Below are positions 12,000-22,270 of a stretch of 64,000 nucleotides of DNA, one piece after another. A program made the position numbers and the translations under genes. The first letter of the stretch is position 1. Each line of letters begins with the position of its first letter. Below the pieces are notes generated by a model. It did no database searches. It worked only from the letters and a program-made list of their open reading frames with translations, and had not been told where the DNA came from. The stretch comes from Phoronis australis (lineage: Eukaryota > Phoronida > Phoronidae): positions 1 to 64,000 of the forward strand of contig NMRA01001045.1 in assembly GCA_002633005.1 (NCBI GenBank), in the 5' to 3' direction.

Positions 12000-12119
12000 G
12001 TGCAAGGCCAAATTGTCACAACGTCCCAAATTGTCACAACTTCGAAATTGTGACAGTTTAAATTGTCACAATTTTAAAGTTTTTGCAATTTAGGACGTTG
12101 TGACAATTTGGGCCTGCAC
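12000..12119. repeat. Inverted repeat (foldback) built of AAATTGTCACAA units
   Basis: The left arm 12000-12033 and right arm 12086-12119 are near-perfect inverse copies over about 34 bp. The left has CCAAATTGTCACAACGTCC and the right reads the same on the minus strand with few differences. The loop contains further direct and inverse copies of AAATTGTCACAA. It looks like a MITE-like foldback. Confidence 0.85.
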
Positions 12120-12495
12120 AGACGCCACGCAAATCAATTATGGAAAAAATTACTAAGGTGAAGGTGACAAAATAAAATCATGGTCACGTTTCGTAACGCA
12201 GCAAACTTGCAAAACAGTCACGCTGAGAAAATTTGATCCTTGAACAGGGCATTGTGTGATTAATTACAGTTTTCTCCTCGAATTAAGTATCCCAGCCTCG
12301 ATGACCACTCACTTCCATGCAAGTGTAGGCGATGTAAGAAAGGTTGCGACCTTACCAGCTAAACAGGAGCCTTTCTCTGGTGTGATTTTCCGTGGTTTCC
12401 CGCCGCTATTCTCAAAAGAAAATTACTCTACGACAAGCACTCTCAGGTTATAGCAAATGTTAATTTGATGCAAGTCAAGGGCGAGCGCTTTACTA

Positions 12496-12540
12496 GGGAG
12501 GGAGGGAGGGAGAAAGAAAGACGGACGGAGGGACGGAGAG
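12496..12540. repeat. Purine-rich simple repeat
   Basis: A run of GGGA, GAAA and GGAC units of about 45 bp, almost all purine on the plus strand. Confidence 0.85.
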
Positions 12541-13296
12541 CGTTCGGTTTGGTGCAACTCGATTTGTTACCAAATCCAAAACATTACTGGGGGTGCTGCT
12601 TAGGCCAGGCCCGAATATCCCATAGCAAGCTCGGCTGGTACTCCCAAGTCAGACGAAGATGTACTCTCAAGGCGAGGCCCGGGGTCAAATCGCGAAAGGG
12701 TTGCTCCCACATCTAGCTCCAGGGTCACTGACAAATGCAGCTTGAAGAGGTGCCTCCAAAGCCATATCAGTGCATTATCCCATAGCCATGTCCGCCGGGT
12801 GATTTTCCCAAGACCACTTTGTGTGGTTCGCTAGGATCCATTTCAATGAGTTACTTAGATACTTAGCTTGGGAGTCTCTTCCATAACCAACTCTGTGAAA
12901 TTCTCATATCCAGTTTGGAAGTGTGGGGTATCCCCGTATCAAGGTACCTTTTTTGAATTCAATGTAAGGTACAACAACCAATGCTAAATAATTTTAGTAC
13001 AACAGTATAAGAACTTTGTTTTATTTGGATGCCCCTCCGTCTCTCTCCATTTCCACTACTTTAACGCTCACCAATGTTCGCCGGAACTGTAAAATCGTTC
13101 GAGGTAAAATAGTAAAGAAAGTTATAAATTTTCCTAACGCAATGGATGGCGTAACAGTTTCGGACCATTATGGAGCATGATGTCAAGCGCGAATACAGGT
13201 TACACTATAATTCCATGGTCTGTTGGCTTGTGAATTGGTCCCATTGCTTAGACACAATTATCAGAACCGTGTGGAAGAAACAGGGATAAGCTCGAT
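12541..13296. other. No gene recognised
   Basis: Intronic sequence of gene A between the purine run and the RNase H fragment. No motif is recognised. Confidence 0.45.
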
Positions 13297-13929
13297 CTAG
13301 AAGCTTCGGCGTATTAGTTGGGGAAAAGGTGGGGTATCTATTATCGGGAAAGCCATGCAGTAAGGGAGAGATAGGAGTCGATCGCGGAAGGATGGCAAGG
13401 ACAAATAGTTGACGACTGGGCGATAAGGTATTTTGTGGCGATGGTGGTGTGAAAGTGGCGGCGTCGTTTGTGTGAAATTGGATGAGACGGGGAGGCAGGT
13501 TCTTCTCTGCCTATATTCGGGCAAAGCTATGTCCTGTAATACCTGTAATACCTGTCACGGACAGGATCATTGGGGATATGCTGATGCACTATTCCCCTCC
13601 CCAGACCATCCCCGTGACAGCAGAAGGCGCAGAACTCCAGGGCTGACGTTGCCTGTAAGCATTTGATTTGACAACACTCGGGCACGGCTCTTCTTGTGAC
13701 TCTTCGCAGCATGGCCATAAATGATACCGGCTTCGAGCAGTCGGCTGCCATCATTGAACTCCGCCAGTTGGGATGCAGTCTGCTCGAGGTTGTGTTTGCG
13801 GGCCAGCAGCTTAACGTCAGCCGAATATAAGTAGAGGGGTTGGTTGGTGGTGCATGAGCCAGCGAGGTAATCTGCACGCTCATTAATCAGGACACCGGCG
13901 TGGCCAGGTACGAAAGACCAGATCACCAC
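13297..13929 (-). mobile_element. RNase H fragment of a retroelement
   Basis: The minus-strand frame starts with VIWSFVPGHAGVLINERADY. This is the C-terminal part of an RNase H domain, with the conserved His and Asp in the pattern HAG, about seven residues, then RAD. The open frame continues for about 120 codons to a stop near 13560, then continues in the same register with Pro/Ser-rich sequence to 13297. Such RNase H domains sit after the reverse transcriptase in some LINE clades, and free-standing copies also occur. No reverse transcriptase is visible next to it. It lies within intron 1 of gene A. The in-frame stop and the missing partner domains suggest a dead fragment. Confidence 0.6.
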
Positions 13930-14235
13930 ATGATGAGGGTGGCGTGATCGGAAGACACCCCAGTTGGCTGGGAGGTTTCCAGATTGAACTTTATGCTATG
14001 TCATCTAACCCCCACCCGCCTTCAATATATCTGGGTGTACCACAACCCCTATCTGGTGTAAGAACCTCCGATCTGGCTCCAAGCGTTGTTTTTGGAAAGT
14101 ACTTTTGTAGGCACACCAGTATTGGTTTTTCAACAAATCGCGGTTCATTAATGCTAAACCTCCGATTTGTAACGACAGCCCGCCGATTCATCACAATCAA
14201 AGTGACAAGGGCGTCGCAGAGCTTTGAAAGCCACC
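13930..14235. other. No gene recognised
   Basis: Short spacer before array 2. Nothing recognisable. Confidence 0.4.
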
Positions 14236-15500
14236 CACGAATGCACCACAAACGGTGCGCTTCTAGGGTTGTTTATTTGTTCCATAAAAACGGCTACTAG
14301 ACAGCTCAATCCATCTGAAAACAGAAACACGCATCGCTTCTTGAATAGAAAACTATTTACTAGATTTCATAAAAATCTGTCAAGAAACCTCAGAAAAACA
14401 AAGGAAAACAGAAAAAAACGAAATTTTAACTAAGGGGCAAACCCTTCATTGGATCCGCCTGAAAGACGTCGCATTCTGTTGTTAGCTTCATATCAATACA
14501 ATTACTAAATTTAATAATGATCCTGCAATGGATTTAATGGATGCAGCTAGGGCCTCAAGACAAAATAAAACTACCACTAGGAGGGGCCACAGTAGTCAAG
14601 TCGTCGTTGTCAACCGTCAAACTGACAACATATACGCCAGTTTTCAAAACCATCCATAGAATAGTTTGGTTAATCAAGGGATGGACGCAAAAAAAATCGG
14701 AACGAAAACAGCCAAAATGGCCACTAGGTGGCGCAAGTCCATTCAAAGTTGGAGGATAGCATAATCTCACCAATAGATGCCTATATTCCGAATTTTCAGA
14801 AAATCCGTTGAGGACCATGGAAGATACAGAGTTAAAGGTAAAATAACTATAATTGCTACTAGGGGGCACGCCGGTAGTCAGATCCGTCCGAAAGTCGTCG
14901 TCGTCCGTTGTCAACAAGATATAAATACACTAGTTAAATTCATTAAAGATCCTGCACACACATTAGGAGATACAGCCATGAACGCAAAAAAACAAAACTG
15001 CCACCAGGGGGTGCCACAGTAGTTGAAGTCGTAAGAAATCCTTCGTTAGCCGTCCTCATCATAGTGAGAATATACATGTACATGCCAATTTTGAAAATAA
15101 TCCTTAGAGTGGTTTGGTTGAAAGAGAGGTGGACCCTAAAACAGTCTTAAAAACAGTAAAAATGGCCACTAGTTGGCGCAAACTACTTGGAATCCATCCG
15201 AAAACGGGAGGGTAGCGTCATCTCATAAATATATGCCTATTTGCCAAATTTTATGAAAATACGTCGAGGACTCTTGAAGACACAGAGGTAATCGTAAAAT
15301 AGTAATATTGCCATTAGAGGGCATTAGAGTCGGATCCGTCCGAATAATCGCTCATGCCGTCCGATTCATGAAAAGGAACAAAATTCCATGAACATAGGTC
15401 AAAGGATTTGGGAGATGCAGCATCCCACGCCGACCCCCTGACGCAGGACGGACGTCGGAATGACGCCGGACGGACACCGGACGGACGGATGGACGTACGG
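14236..15500 (+). repeat. CCACTAGG-box array 2
   Basis: Second copy of the array element, in the same orientation as array 1. Boxes lie at 14574 (CCACTAGGAGGGGCC), 14721 (CCACTAGGTGGCGC), 14856 (CTACTAGGGGGCAC), 15001 (CCACCAGGGGGTGCC), 15166 (CCACTAGTTGGCGC) and 15310 (CCATTAGAGGGCAT). Eroded boxes lie near 14290 and 14430. The spacing is 135 to 165 bp. It starts with a hairpin (TGCACC, ACAAAC, GGTGCG at 14242-14258) at the same relative place as in array 1. It ends in GGACGGACG-rich DNA (about 15425-15500). It lies in intron 1 of gene A. Confidence 0.85.
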
Positions 15501-16345
15501 AGATGATGACATAATGCGTGCAAAGCAGGTGGCTGCACAAACAATCGGGTCGCAACGTGCGCCCGTTTTGTTACAACTGTGCCAAGTCTTTGTAAGAAGT
15601 CGATGCCAATCAGCGCCCATCAATATTAAAGACCGTTACAACAGTAAAGGCCACTTCCAAAGTTACACGAACGTCGACGTCGTCGGTAAGTAAAACCAAG
15701 CCATGTTAATGCCAGTCGGCAAGTTCAAGACAAACGTTGTTGTTAACTATGAATCCTCCTAATTAAGAGAATACCGTGACGCTCCCTTCAAGTACTTGAG
15801 ATTAGGGGCACTGAGCCCTTTTACATCGTCTACACCTTTATCATGCAACATACATGTTCAACACAAAATCATAAACAAGTCACAATACACTGGCGGTTCA
15901 GATCCTTACTCTTCGCTAATTTACCCACACCCAAAATTTTGGACTAGTGAAATTTCATTTCAAGAAAAACTTCACAAAGAGTGAGACATGTTAATCTATT
16001 AATATATATTAAGCATTTTAGGCGATCCAGATGACATGAAAAAACGCACGGTTAAGCATTCATTATAAACAGCATCCTAAGAGGAATATAAAATTTCTGC
16101 AATTGTTTTTGTGCGAACTACAGTAAGTAAAGAATTCCCGTAAAACAAATTTGCATATACTATTCGGTGCATAACGCAAAAATGACACCCAGGTAAACCC
16201 GGAAATTCTAAAGACCCCTTACGATCTGGAATAGATTTGCAAACATAATCAACCAACCTACATGTTGGAAGGTTTGCTCTTCATTAGGGACGAATGAGCT
16301 CGGAGTCCGGGCGAATGTGTACTTAGAACATTTTGTGATACTTAC
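15501..16345. repeat. Segment shared with 26.1-26.7 kb
   Basis: From about 15770 several blocks recur in the same order near 26130-26716. Examples are TTTTACATCGTCTACAC against TTTTGCATCGTCTACAC, then an ATTTTGGACTAGTGAA-like block, and finally the signal-peptide exons themselves. This supports duplication of the 5' part of gene A. Confidence 0.5.
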
Positions 16346-16439
16346 CAGCAGCAGAAACTAGTAACACAAATGTCACAAACCTACAGAAACAAAACTGAAG
16401 GAATGGCACTGCGCCTCTCAATTCAACTAAATTTTCCAT
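16346..16439 (-). CDS. Gene A first coding exon: signal peptide
   Basis: The exon is 94 bp with ATG at 16439-16437. It encodes 31 residues (MENLVELRGAVPFLQF and onward to a hydrophobic TFVLLVSAA stretch), followed by one G and the donor GTAAGT. The single leftover base gives phase 1, which matches the phase-1 acceptor of the kringle exon and would form an Asp codon (G plus AT). The Val/Leu/Phe-rich second half followed by small residues is typical of a cleaved signal peptide. Its homologous copy at 26717-26809 has the same donor. Assignment to gene A rests on strand, order, phase and this duplication, not on transcript data. Confidence 0.6.
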
Positions 16440-16737
16440 TTTGTCAGCTTTGAAATAGTCATAACCATCAGACCCTGCGTCTTTCGATCATTAACACGAA
16501 AGGACTTCTATTGAATGCTAAATGAAGTGTAACCTAGTTTATGTAGGCGTTACTTCTCGTGATGTATATGTAAGCACTTCATAGAATATTCTAGTACAGA
16601 GTTCATGAATATTTATTTCTCACTACATTGCTAACTTATCTCATACGACGCTTTGTTGGTTCAAGCGCACTAGATGCTTGTACGACTTTGGTTTCATTCG
16701 TCATCCCTTGGAGGTTTTGTGTTGCTGCGGCTTTTAC
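16440..16737. other. Presumed 5' flank of gene A
   Basis: No TATA-like or other promoter element can be assigned with confidence. The region separates the first exon from a LINE 3' tail. Confidence 0.35.
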
Positions 16738-17501
16738 TATTTATTATTATTATTATTATTTATTAATGTAATATTTACAATGAGGGTAGCCCCATCAGTT
16801 CACACTGCTTTCCATGGGGGCCCTCAGTAAAAACGAACAGATAGTAAGACAAAAACAGAATTACAAAATGAAAGACAAATTTAAGTAATAAGCAAAGAAT
16901 AAGAAATTAACATGGTAAGACTGATGAAGCAAAATAAAAAATAAAATATGATAAATAAAAGACAAAGAAATTAAGACAGCATATTTAACTAAAAAATAAA
17001 AAATTAAAACTGACAATAAATAATTCATAAAAGTAAGACATTATATAAATAACAAATGAATAAACATGCAATTCTTAGACACTACATGGAGTTAAATCTA
17101 TTTCTTATAATTCTTTTAAAGGTTAGAAAGGATGATGTAGATTTGGCATCTGCAGGGAGAGTTCCATAAAAAGGGCCCGCTGTAGGAAAATGATTTTTCC
17201 CAGTCTCGCCTCTGCGTTTAGGAAGATTGAAATCAGATGATGATGAGGAATTAGTATTGTAGCGATTAGTAGTTATCTTAAACTTAGCACATAAGTAAGA
17301 TGGGACAAGACCTTTAAAACATTTGTACATACAACAAGCAGATAGGAATTGATGTCTTGTGTGAATATTCATTATATCAGTCTCTTTATGAAGATTTTCG
17401 ATACATATAGCTTTAACATCAGCTCCCAGAATAATCCGGGCCGCCCTATTTTGGATAACCTGGATGGTTTTCATATCCTTACTGTGTCTCTTTTCCCACA
17501 T
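16738..17501 (-). mobile_element. LINE 3' end with (ATT)n tail
   Basis: A minus-strand frame at 17082-17501 (139 codons) matches the C-terminal region of non-LTR retrotransposon polyproteins. It has IQVIQNRAARIILGADV, then FLSACCMYKCFKGLVPSYLC, then FYGTLPADAKSTSSFLTFKR. It is followed by about 340 bp of A/T-rich 3' UTR and a TATTATTATT microsatellite at about 16738-16765, which would be the element's 3' tail. The frame itself is open and not obviously damaged, but the RT core and endonuclease are missing, so this is a 5'-truncated copy. Confidence 0.8.
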
Positions 17502-18460
17502 GAGGCTATTCTCTAAGTGTGTTTGTGTGAGATTTTTTGATACTGACCATTAAGGTACTGTACACCTGTAGGTGTAACGAGGTAATTTTTGATTTACTGT
17601 GATGGGACGGGCTCTTGCACGTTAGCGCGAATCACTATTCATATTTTGAAGTCCATTCTGACGTCTACTTGAAGCTATTTGTTGGCTAGTCGTTGATAGG
17701 CAAATATCCATGCGGGTTCAAAGAAAGACGTTAACAGTAACAAAAACACAGTTATCATTTGAGAACAAAACACATGAAAAACAAGATTGTTGTAAATCCA
17801 GATGGATAGATGACGTCGGAAAAGAATACAAGCTGCACGGTCACGAAAAGTCACAGTTTGAGTGGCATATTGGTACCAGTGCTCAAGTACCGCATAAAAT
17901 TTACGGGGACAGCTGCTGTGAACAGAAGAAATAATGCTCTGAGAATTGTCTGCGAACTGGTCTTGCCCTTACAGGTATGTTTAACTGTTTTCGGCCAGAT
18001 AGAATATTTTCTGAAGCTGATAAACATACTATAACCATATGGATTCTCTACCGAGGAACAGGGTGCATTAAAAGTTGATCATAGTAGAAACTGAAAACTG
18101 GCAAATCAGAACCTCTTTCAGTAAATGTTGTGTCTGCCTATGGCGTTCTTGATAGTGTTATTATTCGTTCTGGCACACACAATGATGTGGCGTAGTCTCT
18201 ACAACCTTGTCCTGAATAGTCAAATTACGTATGTTCCTTTAAAGAATGCATGTCTGGTGGTTGGTCTAAAGTTATTAAGCCAGGTATGTTTGAAGACATC
18301 ATTCATCACTTCTGGGTTTACATCCGCCTACACATCTACAAAAGTTTGTACGGAGCTTACTTAAACATTTGAGATTCTGCAATTCACCCACAAGCTAATC
18401 CGAACGCTCGAAAAACAATCACAATCTACTAACTATGCATACACAAGCATGACCGCTAAC
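17502..18460. other. No gene recognised
   Basis: Short plus-strand frames, for example 17710-17934, have no recognisable motif. They could be decayed sequence upstream of the fragment at 18465, but I cannot show this. Confidence 0.4.
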
Positions 18461-18464
18461 CTAT

Positions 18465-18730
18465 GACCCTGATGATCTAAACCTGTTGGTGGTAATGGAA
18501 TCTCCAATGAAAGAGCGAGCCGTGGTTGATAATGGCAAGACAGTGGAGAACCGAAAGGACATTGTTCCAGAAATCCTTGCTGCCCAAGCATGAAACTTTC
18601 TGGGTTCAACACTATTGCTTGTTCTTATGGAATCGGAAAGAGTTCGGAAAGTTGTAAAAAGTTGCCACTCCATAAACAGCCTCGTTTTGACTGCCTGCTT
18701 CAGTTGTAAAGAGGTCAATAATGAAGATGT
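18465..18730 (+). pseudogene. Fragment of a PIN/FEN-like multi-copy family
   Basis: In the plus strand, DNGKTVENRKDIVPEILAAQ is followed after one frameshift by SGFNTIACSYGIGKSS. This resembles the region of the better preserved copy at 36249-37524 that reads LPFAHAVGGCDKTSRLFGIA, where a Gly-Cys-Asp core precedes a Gly-(Ile/Val)-(Gly/Ala)-Lys turn. Here the Cys-Asp is replaced by Phe-Asn and the frame is shifted, so the piece is decayed. A longer minus-strand frame over the same bases is a shadow. The call rests on short motif similarity. Confidence 0.4.
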
Positions 18731-20190
18731 GTCCTTTGTTATGAACTTAATATATTTGCTTAAATCCTAGTCAGTCTCTACGGTGGCTTAATATAGACTC
18801 GCTTGAACTCTACATACAGTCTCCTATCTTCCTGAATGTTATTGTGCAGCCAATCAAATGTCTGTCGGAGATTTACTACACATCTGCTCGCCGGAAGATA
18901 GGAAATTATATAGAGAGTGCGACTGACTAGATGTAGATATTAAGCTGTCCAAAAAGTGCCGTGTGACTTCAACCAGCATTGTGTCATGTTTTAAATTTTA
19001 ATGAACAGAACAGTGGTTGATTATGAACTCCCCAGTCTTAACTCACACGTCAGTATTGCCTTTCCCTCACTTTTTAACCCCATCCTGGGATGTGAATTGC
19101 CAGTCCCTATTTTTCTGTGGCTCTATCGGTTTGTGCTAACATTGCCTAAACTTTTGTATTAGTTTGCATAAATTATCAACATTCTCTGTATAGAAACATG
19201 AACTTACGCAATAATGTGCAAATGCAACTAATTGATACTTAAATCCGCGTGCAACGTAAATAGTGGAGGTCATATTTATTTCATTGCAGCATGCGATGTT
19301 TGTTTCCTTTTTCAGCATTTTGTGAAATGAGTGTTTCTCATGTTGCAACATATAGGTAGTGTAGGGCTCATTGCTCCTTCTCTACTCAGTACAGTATCAC
19401 CTGTGTACTTTTTTGGTTACGGTTTCCTACCGTAATATATCATTCTCCACTATAATGACAAGCTAAGACCTTGGCAATTTATCTCAACTATAGATATTGG
19501 TTTAAACAATGTGCCAGAGAAAAATCAAGTTTTGATGTAGGTATGGTCAATAGTGTCCCGTTGCAATCATAACACAAGTCCCTAGTCGATGCCCGACCTT
19601 AACGGTGTTTTTCTTATTTTGCCGGCCAACATTTTAGCTTGAATGCATTACACACCACCTTAATTATTTTTGTGTCCCTAAAGATTACGAGTATTTGTAC
19701 TGTCTTTTTGTACATTGTTTTTGTACAGTTTCAATATCTTAGATAGTGTTTAGTGAAAACCTATTGGAACACCTGAAAAATTGTCCCCCGAGGCGCGCTA
19801 GCCACATACTGAACTATAAACATTGCAATTAATCTATCTGCCATTCTCTACTCGCCTAGGCTTTGAATCTAATTTCTATGTCAGAGGTTCGCGGTCGGAA
19901 GTCGTGACCTTTTAAAAAACGTGGAGTCATTCTTGTTAAAATAATGAGTTTTAAGCAAATAGTCTAGCTTACTACACATCGTATCATGATTATCATCCAC
20001 CGTGGAAATATCGTCTGCTAAAATAGGTTACTACTGTTTACTAAGTATACATGTAATGTCTAAAGGTTTCCCACGACATTTTACCTACATCTAAACTGAA
20101 GATCGGTGATTTACAAGTTAGAGCAAATGACAGATACATTTTATTCAATTAAAGGTGTTGTTTTTTTGAAATTGTACGTCTTATTTTTCA
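18731..20190. other. No gene recognised
   Basis: AT-rich DNA with no motif-bearing frame and no clear repeat. Confidence 0.45.
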
Positions 20191-20265
20191 CAATGTATAA
20201 ATACACAAAACGTACAAAAAGTGGTGTAGATAAAATAATATCCTACGAGAATAATGTCGTGTGGG
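20191..20265. repeat. Foldback-arm sequence shared with 59.86-60.0 kb
   Basis: ACACAAAACGTAC, GGTGTAGAT, AATATCC and GAATAATGTCG occur in the same order as in the foldback at 59855-60000, where they read ACAAAACGTTC, GGCGTAGAT, ATATCCCACT and ACATTATTC. It is probably one arm of the same element. Confidence 0.55.
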
Positions 20266-20433
20266 TTATTACTCTGCGCGTGTGAGCGCAGAGTACTGTT
20301 GTTCCTGGGTTTTCTTCAATTTTATTACTCTGCGCGTGTAAGTGCAGAGTACTGTTGTTCCTGGGTTTTCTTCAATTTTATTACTCTGCGCGTGTAAGCA
20401 CAGAGTACTGTTGTTCCTGGGTTTTCTTCAATT
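20266..20433. repeat. 56-bp tandem repeat, three copies, each with a stem-loop
   Basis: Units start at 20266, 20322 and 20378 with an exact 56-bp period and few differences. Each begins TTATTACTCTGCGCG and ends in a GTTCCTGGGTTTTCTTCAAT-like stretch. Each contains a 9-bp inverted repeat (ACTCTGCGC and GCGCAGAGT) around a 6-base loop. The third has one mismatch in the arm. Confidence 0.95.
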
Positions 20434-20440
20434 GTATTCC

Positions 20441-20465
20441 TCTTATTCTTATTCTTATTCTTATA
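20441..20465. repeat. (TCTTAT)n microsatellite
   Basis: Four TCTTAT-type units directly follow the 56-bp repeats. Confidence 0.85.
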
Positions 20466-21034
20466 CTTCTTCCGACAAACTTCGAGGCTTAATATCTCCA
20501 AAATGGGTGCAGGTACGTTCTTTAAATTCAGCATATGAGTTTTGACAGTACATTAATTTTGATTCGTTATAAAATAGTATTCCATTTTGCACCGGAAGAG
20601 GTCGTTTGGTGCAAAGGTCATATAATTTTCAAAATGCTACTCCTCCTTCAGTTTTTTAAGCTATCATTTTCAAATTCGGTGCACAGGTATAAGTCAACAC
20701 GACAACTTAAAAAAATACTTTTCTAAGTAATCGAATGTAACGATTTATTACTTAAAAAGAGATAACAAATATGAAAACAACGATAACTTTGCACATCTCC
20801 TGAAAATAGTTGTTAACAACAATAGTTGATGTTGTAGTTACCGAGGAATCGGCGCCTGATTTGCAGATGATACAATATTTAGTAATTGAAAACTGAGATA
20901 GAACTGTCCTGTAATTAATATTACTATCTATTCCAGCTACAACGATTGGGATCTGATTAAATGTTGAGTGGTATTTACACTGCTGCAACTGTATTACTTT
21001 AAACTATTTTCCGAAAATTTGATGATCGAACCAG
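20466..21034 (-). repeat. Dispersed repeat H, copy 1
   Basis: On the minus strand, 21034 down to about 20740 aligns with 58765-58901 joined to 59547-59700. Landmarks are TTCGATCATC, AGTAATACAGTTGCAGCAGT, ACTAAATATTGTATCATCTG and AACTATTTTCAGGAGATGT. It has no convincing coding capacity. This copy lacks the LINE insertion seen in copy 2, so it serves as the empty site. The junction with reverse-transcriptase coding sequence at 21034/21035 is abrupt. Confidence 0.75.
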
Positions 21035-21814
21035 TAGACCAATGAGGGAATGGAGGTCGCGAAGAGTAACCTTGTGGCGCTTCTGGAAGTCGAGGAGGAG
21101 GTTGGAAGCTCTATCCACCTTGTCCTGTGGGAGAGAAGCTGTCATGGTGGCAGAGTCGAGGTGGATGTCAAATGGTGATGGACGTGGTCAGCTGAATTGT
21201 CTTGTCGTGGTTGATAGGGATGCCTAGGGAGTCGCAGAGTGATATGAATGCGGCGAGGTCCCGGGAGCATGTCGGCGAGGAAGGGGGGGGGGCGCAAAAA
21301 AGAAGTCATCGAGGTAGTGCGAAACGCCGGTGACCTTCAACTTGGTTTCCTGGATCCATTGAATCGCAGAACTGACCTTCTCCAAGATGTTGCAGCTGGA
21401 GGCACAGCCAAATGGCAGGCACCTGTCGTAGTAGAAGTTGTTGGCCCGGGAGAGACCTAAGAGGTGGTTGTCGTCAGGGTGCACCGGTACGATGCGAAAA
21501 GCGTCCTTGATGTCAGTCTTAGCCATGAAGGAGTGGCGCCCAAATCGTTGAACCAGGCGGATAGCGTCCGTGATGGATTGGTACTGGACTTGGGAGAACT
21601 GAGTGGGTATGAGGGAATTAACTGAGTTAGAGTAACGAGATGGATATGACAAGTTAAGAATGTGACGGTATTGTAAGGCCCCCTGCGGGCAAACCGCCGA
21701 AATAGCATTGAGCGAGCGAGGTATTATAAAATTTGAAAGAAGAGGTACAATCCCTTGGAGGGATAGAAGATTAACTAGGGGTTGCGTAAGCCAGAAAAAG
21801 AGAAAAACCTCCAA
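21035..21814 (-). mobile_element. DIRS/Ngaro-like reverse transcriptase fragment
   Basis: The minus-strand frame 21224-21814 carries RT motifs characteristic of tyrosine-recombinase retroelements. QSITDAIRLVQRFGRHSFM comes first, then AKTDIKDAFRIVPVHPDD, then YYDRCLPFGCASSCNILEKV, then GVSHYLDDFFF. LDD takes the place of the usual catalytic box, as in DIRS-type enzymes. A shifted frame continues below 21224 with SATMTASLPQDKVDRASNL and RHKVTLRDLHSLIGLL, and stops where repeat H begins. The tyrosine recombinase and RNase H parts are absent. Upstream on the same strand lie pieces of an SGNH hydrolase, a protein known to accompany Ngaro-type elements. Frameshifts and truncation make it inactive. 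Confidence 0.8.
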
Positions 21815-22015
21815 GTAACCGCCGAAATAATGTATAGTTGGCAGGGATTAAGCCCTCCTGAGGTCAAACCGCCGAAAGTGAAAGAATTGTGAATATGGGG
21901 ATATAATAATCCCATGAGGAGCAAAGAACCCCGTTGAGAAAATACCGCCGAAAGGAGTGATTATGACATCGCATTATAAGGCACCCTGTAAGAAGCAAAC
22001 CGCCGAAAATGAATA
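21690..22015 (-). repeat. ACCGCCGAAA motif array
   Basis: ACCGCCGAAA occurs five times within about 320 bp, near 21691, 21819, 21868, 21944 and 21998. Each is preceded by a C-rich block such as CCCCCTGCGGGC, CCCTCCTGAGGTC or CACCCTGTAAGAAG. Read on the minus strand, the first-listed copy lies inside the RT frame (ISAVCPQGALQYRH). The others look like degenerate duplications of that coding segment lying upstream of it. Confidence 0.7.
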
Positions 22016-22119
22016 TTTAGAACGAGATGTAAGGTAGGAGCCCAGGATATAAAACGATACAAAAAGGTACCAGGAATAACTGAAAGGAAAGGGAGGACGA
22101 GGGAAGTGGGGTGGGGCGG

Positions 22120-22270
22120 GATTACATGGTGAGAAGGCCCAGTTCGCCAAGGTGGTGACCAATGGCCACGTAAATGCTGAAGGCGCTTTTATGAAGGCCT
22201 CAGTGGTTAAAGTGGATCCCGTGCGCGCGGTAGAGGTGGTTGGGGTTAGCCCAGAAACCTCCCATGTGAG
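22120..22270 (-). mobile_element. SGNH hydrolase C-terminal fragment (retroelement ORF)
   Basis: The minus-strand frame reads GGFWANPNHLYRAHGIHFNH, then a stop, then GLHKSAFSIYVAIGHHLGEL. The second block resembles the last conserved block of SGNH hydrolases, where an Asp-x-x-His pair completes the catalytic set. Here the expected Asp appears replaced by His (AHGIHFN) while the His is kept. It lies between the DIRS-like RT and the N-terminal SGNH piece at 24.3-24.9 kb, which suggests one ORF split by about 2 kb of inserted DNA. Confidence 0.55.

Larger units (their letters stand above)
11623..16345 (-). other. Gene A intron 1, invaded by repeats
   Basis: Intron of about 4.7 kb between the signal-peptide and kringle exons, with a GTAAGTATC donor. 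It holds an inverted repeat (12000-12119), a purine-rich simple repeat, an RNase H retroelement piece (13297-13929) and CCACTAGG array 2 (14240-15500). Its 5' part (15770-16345) resembles 26130-26716 next to the duplicated signal-peptide exon. Confidence 0.5.

Noticed and set aside
20325-20545. Frames with SYSYSYSY-like or KNKNKNK-like text
   Set aside because: They are translations of the 56-bp repeat and the TCTTAT microsatellite.
21248-21460. Plus-strand frame of 70 codons
   Set aside because: Antisense shadow of the DIRS-like reverse transcriptase.
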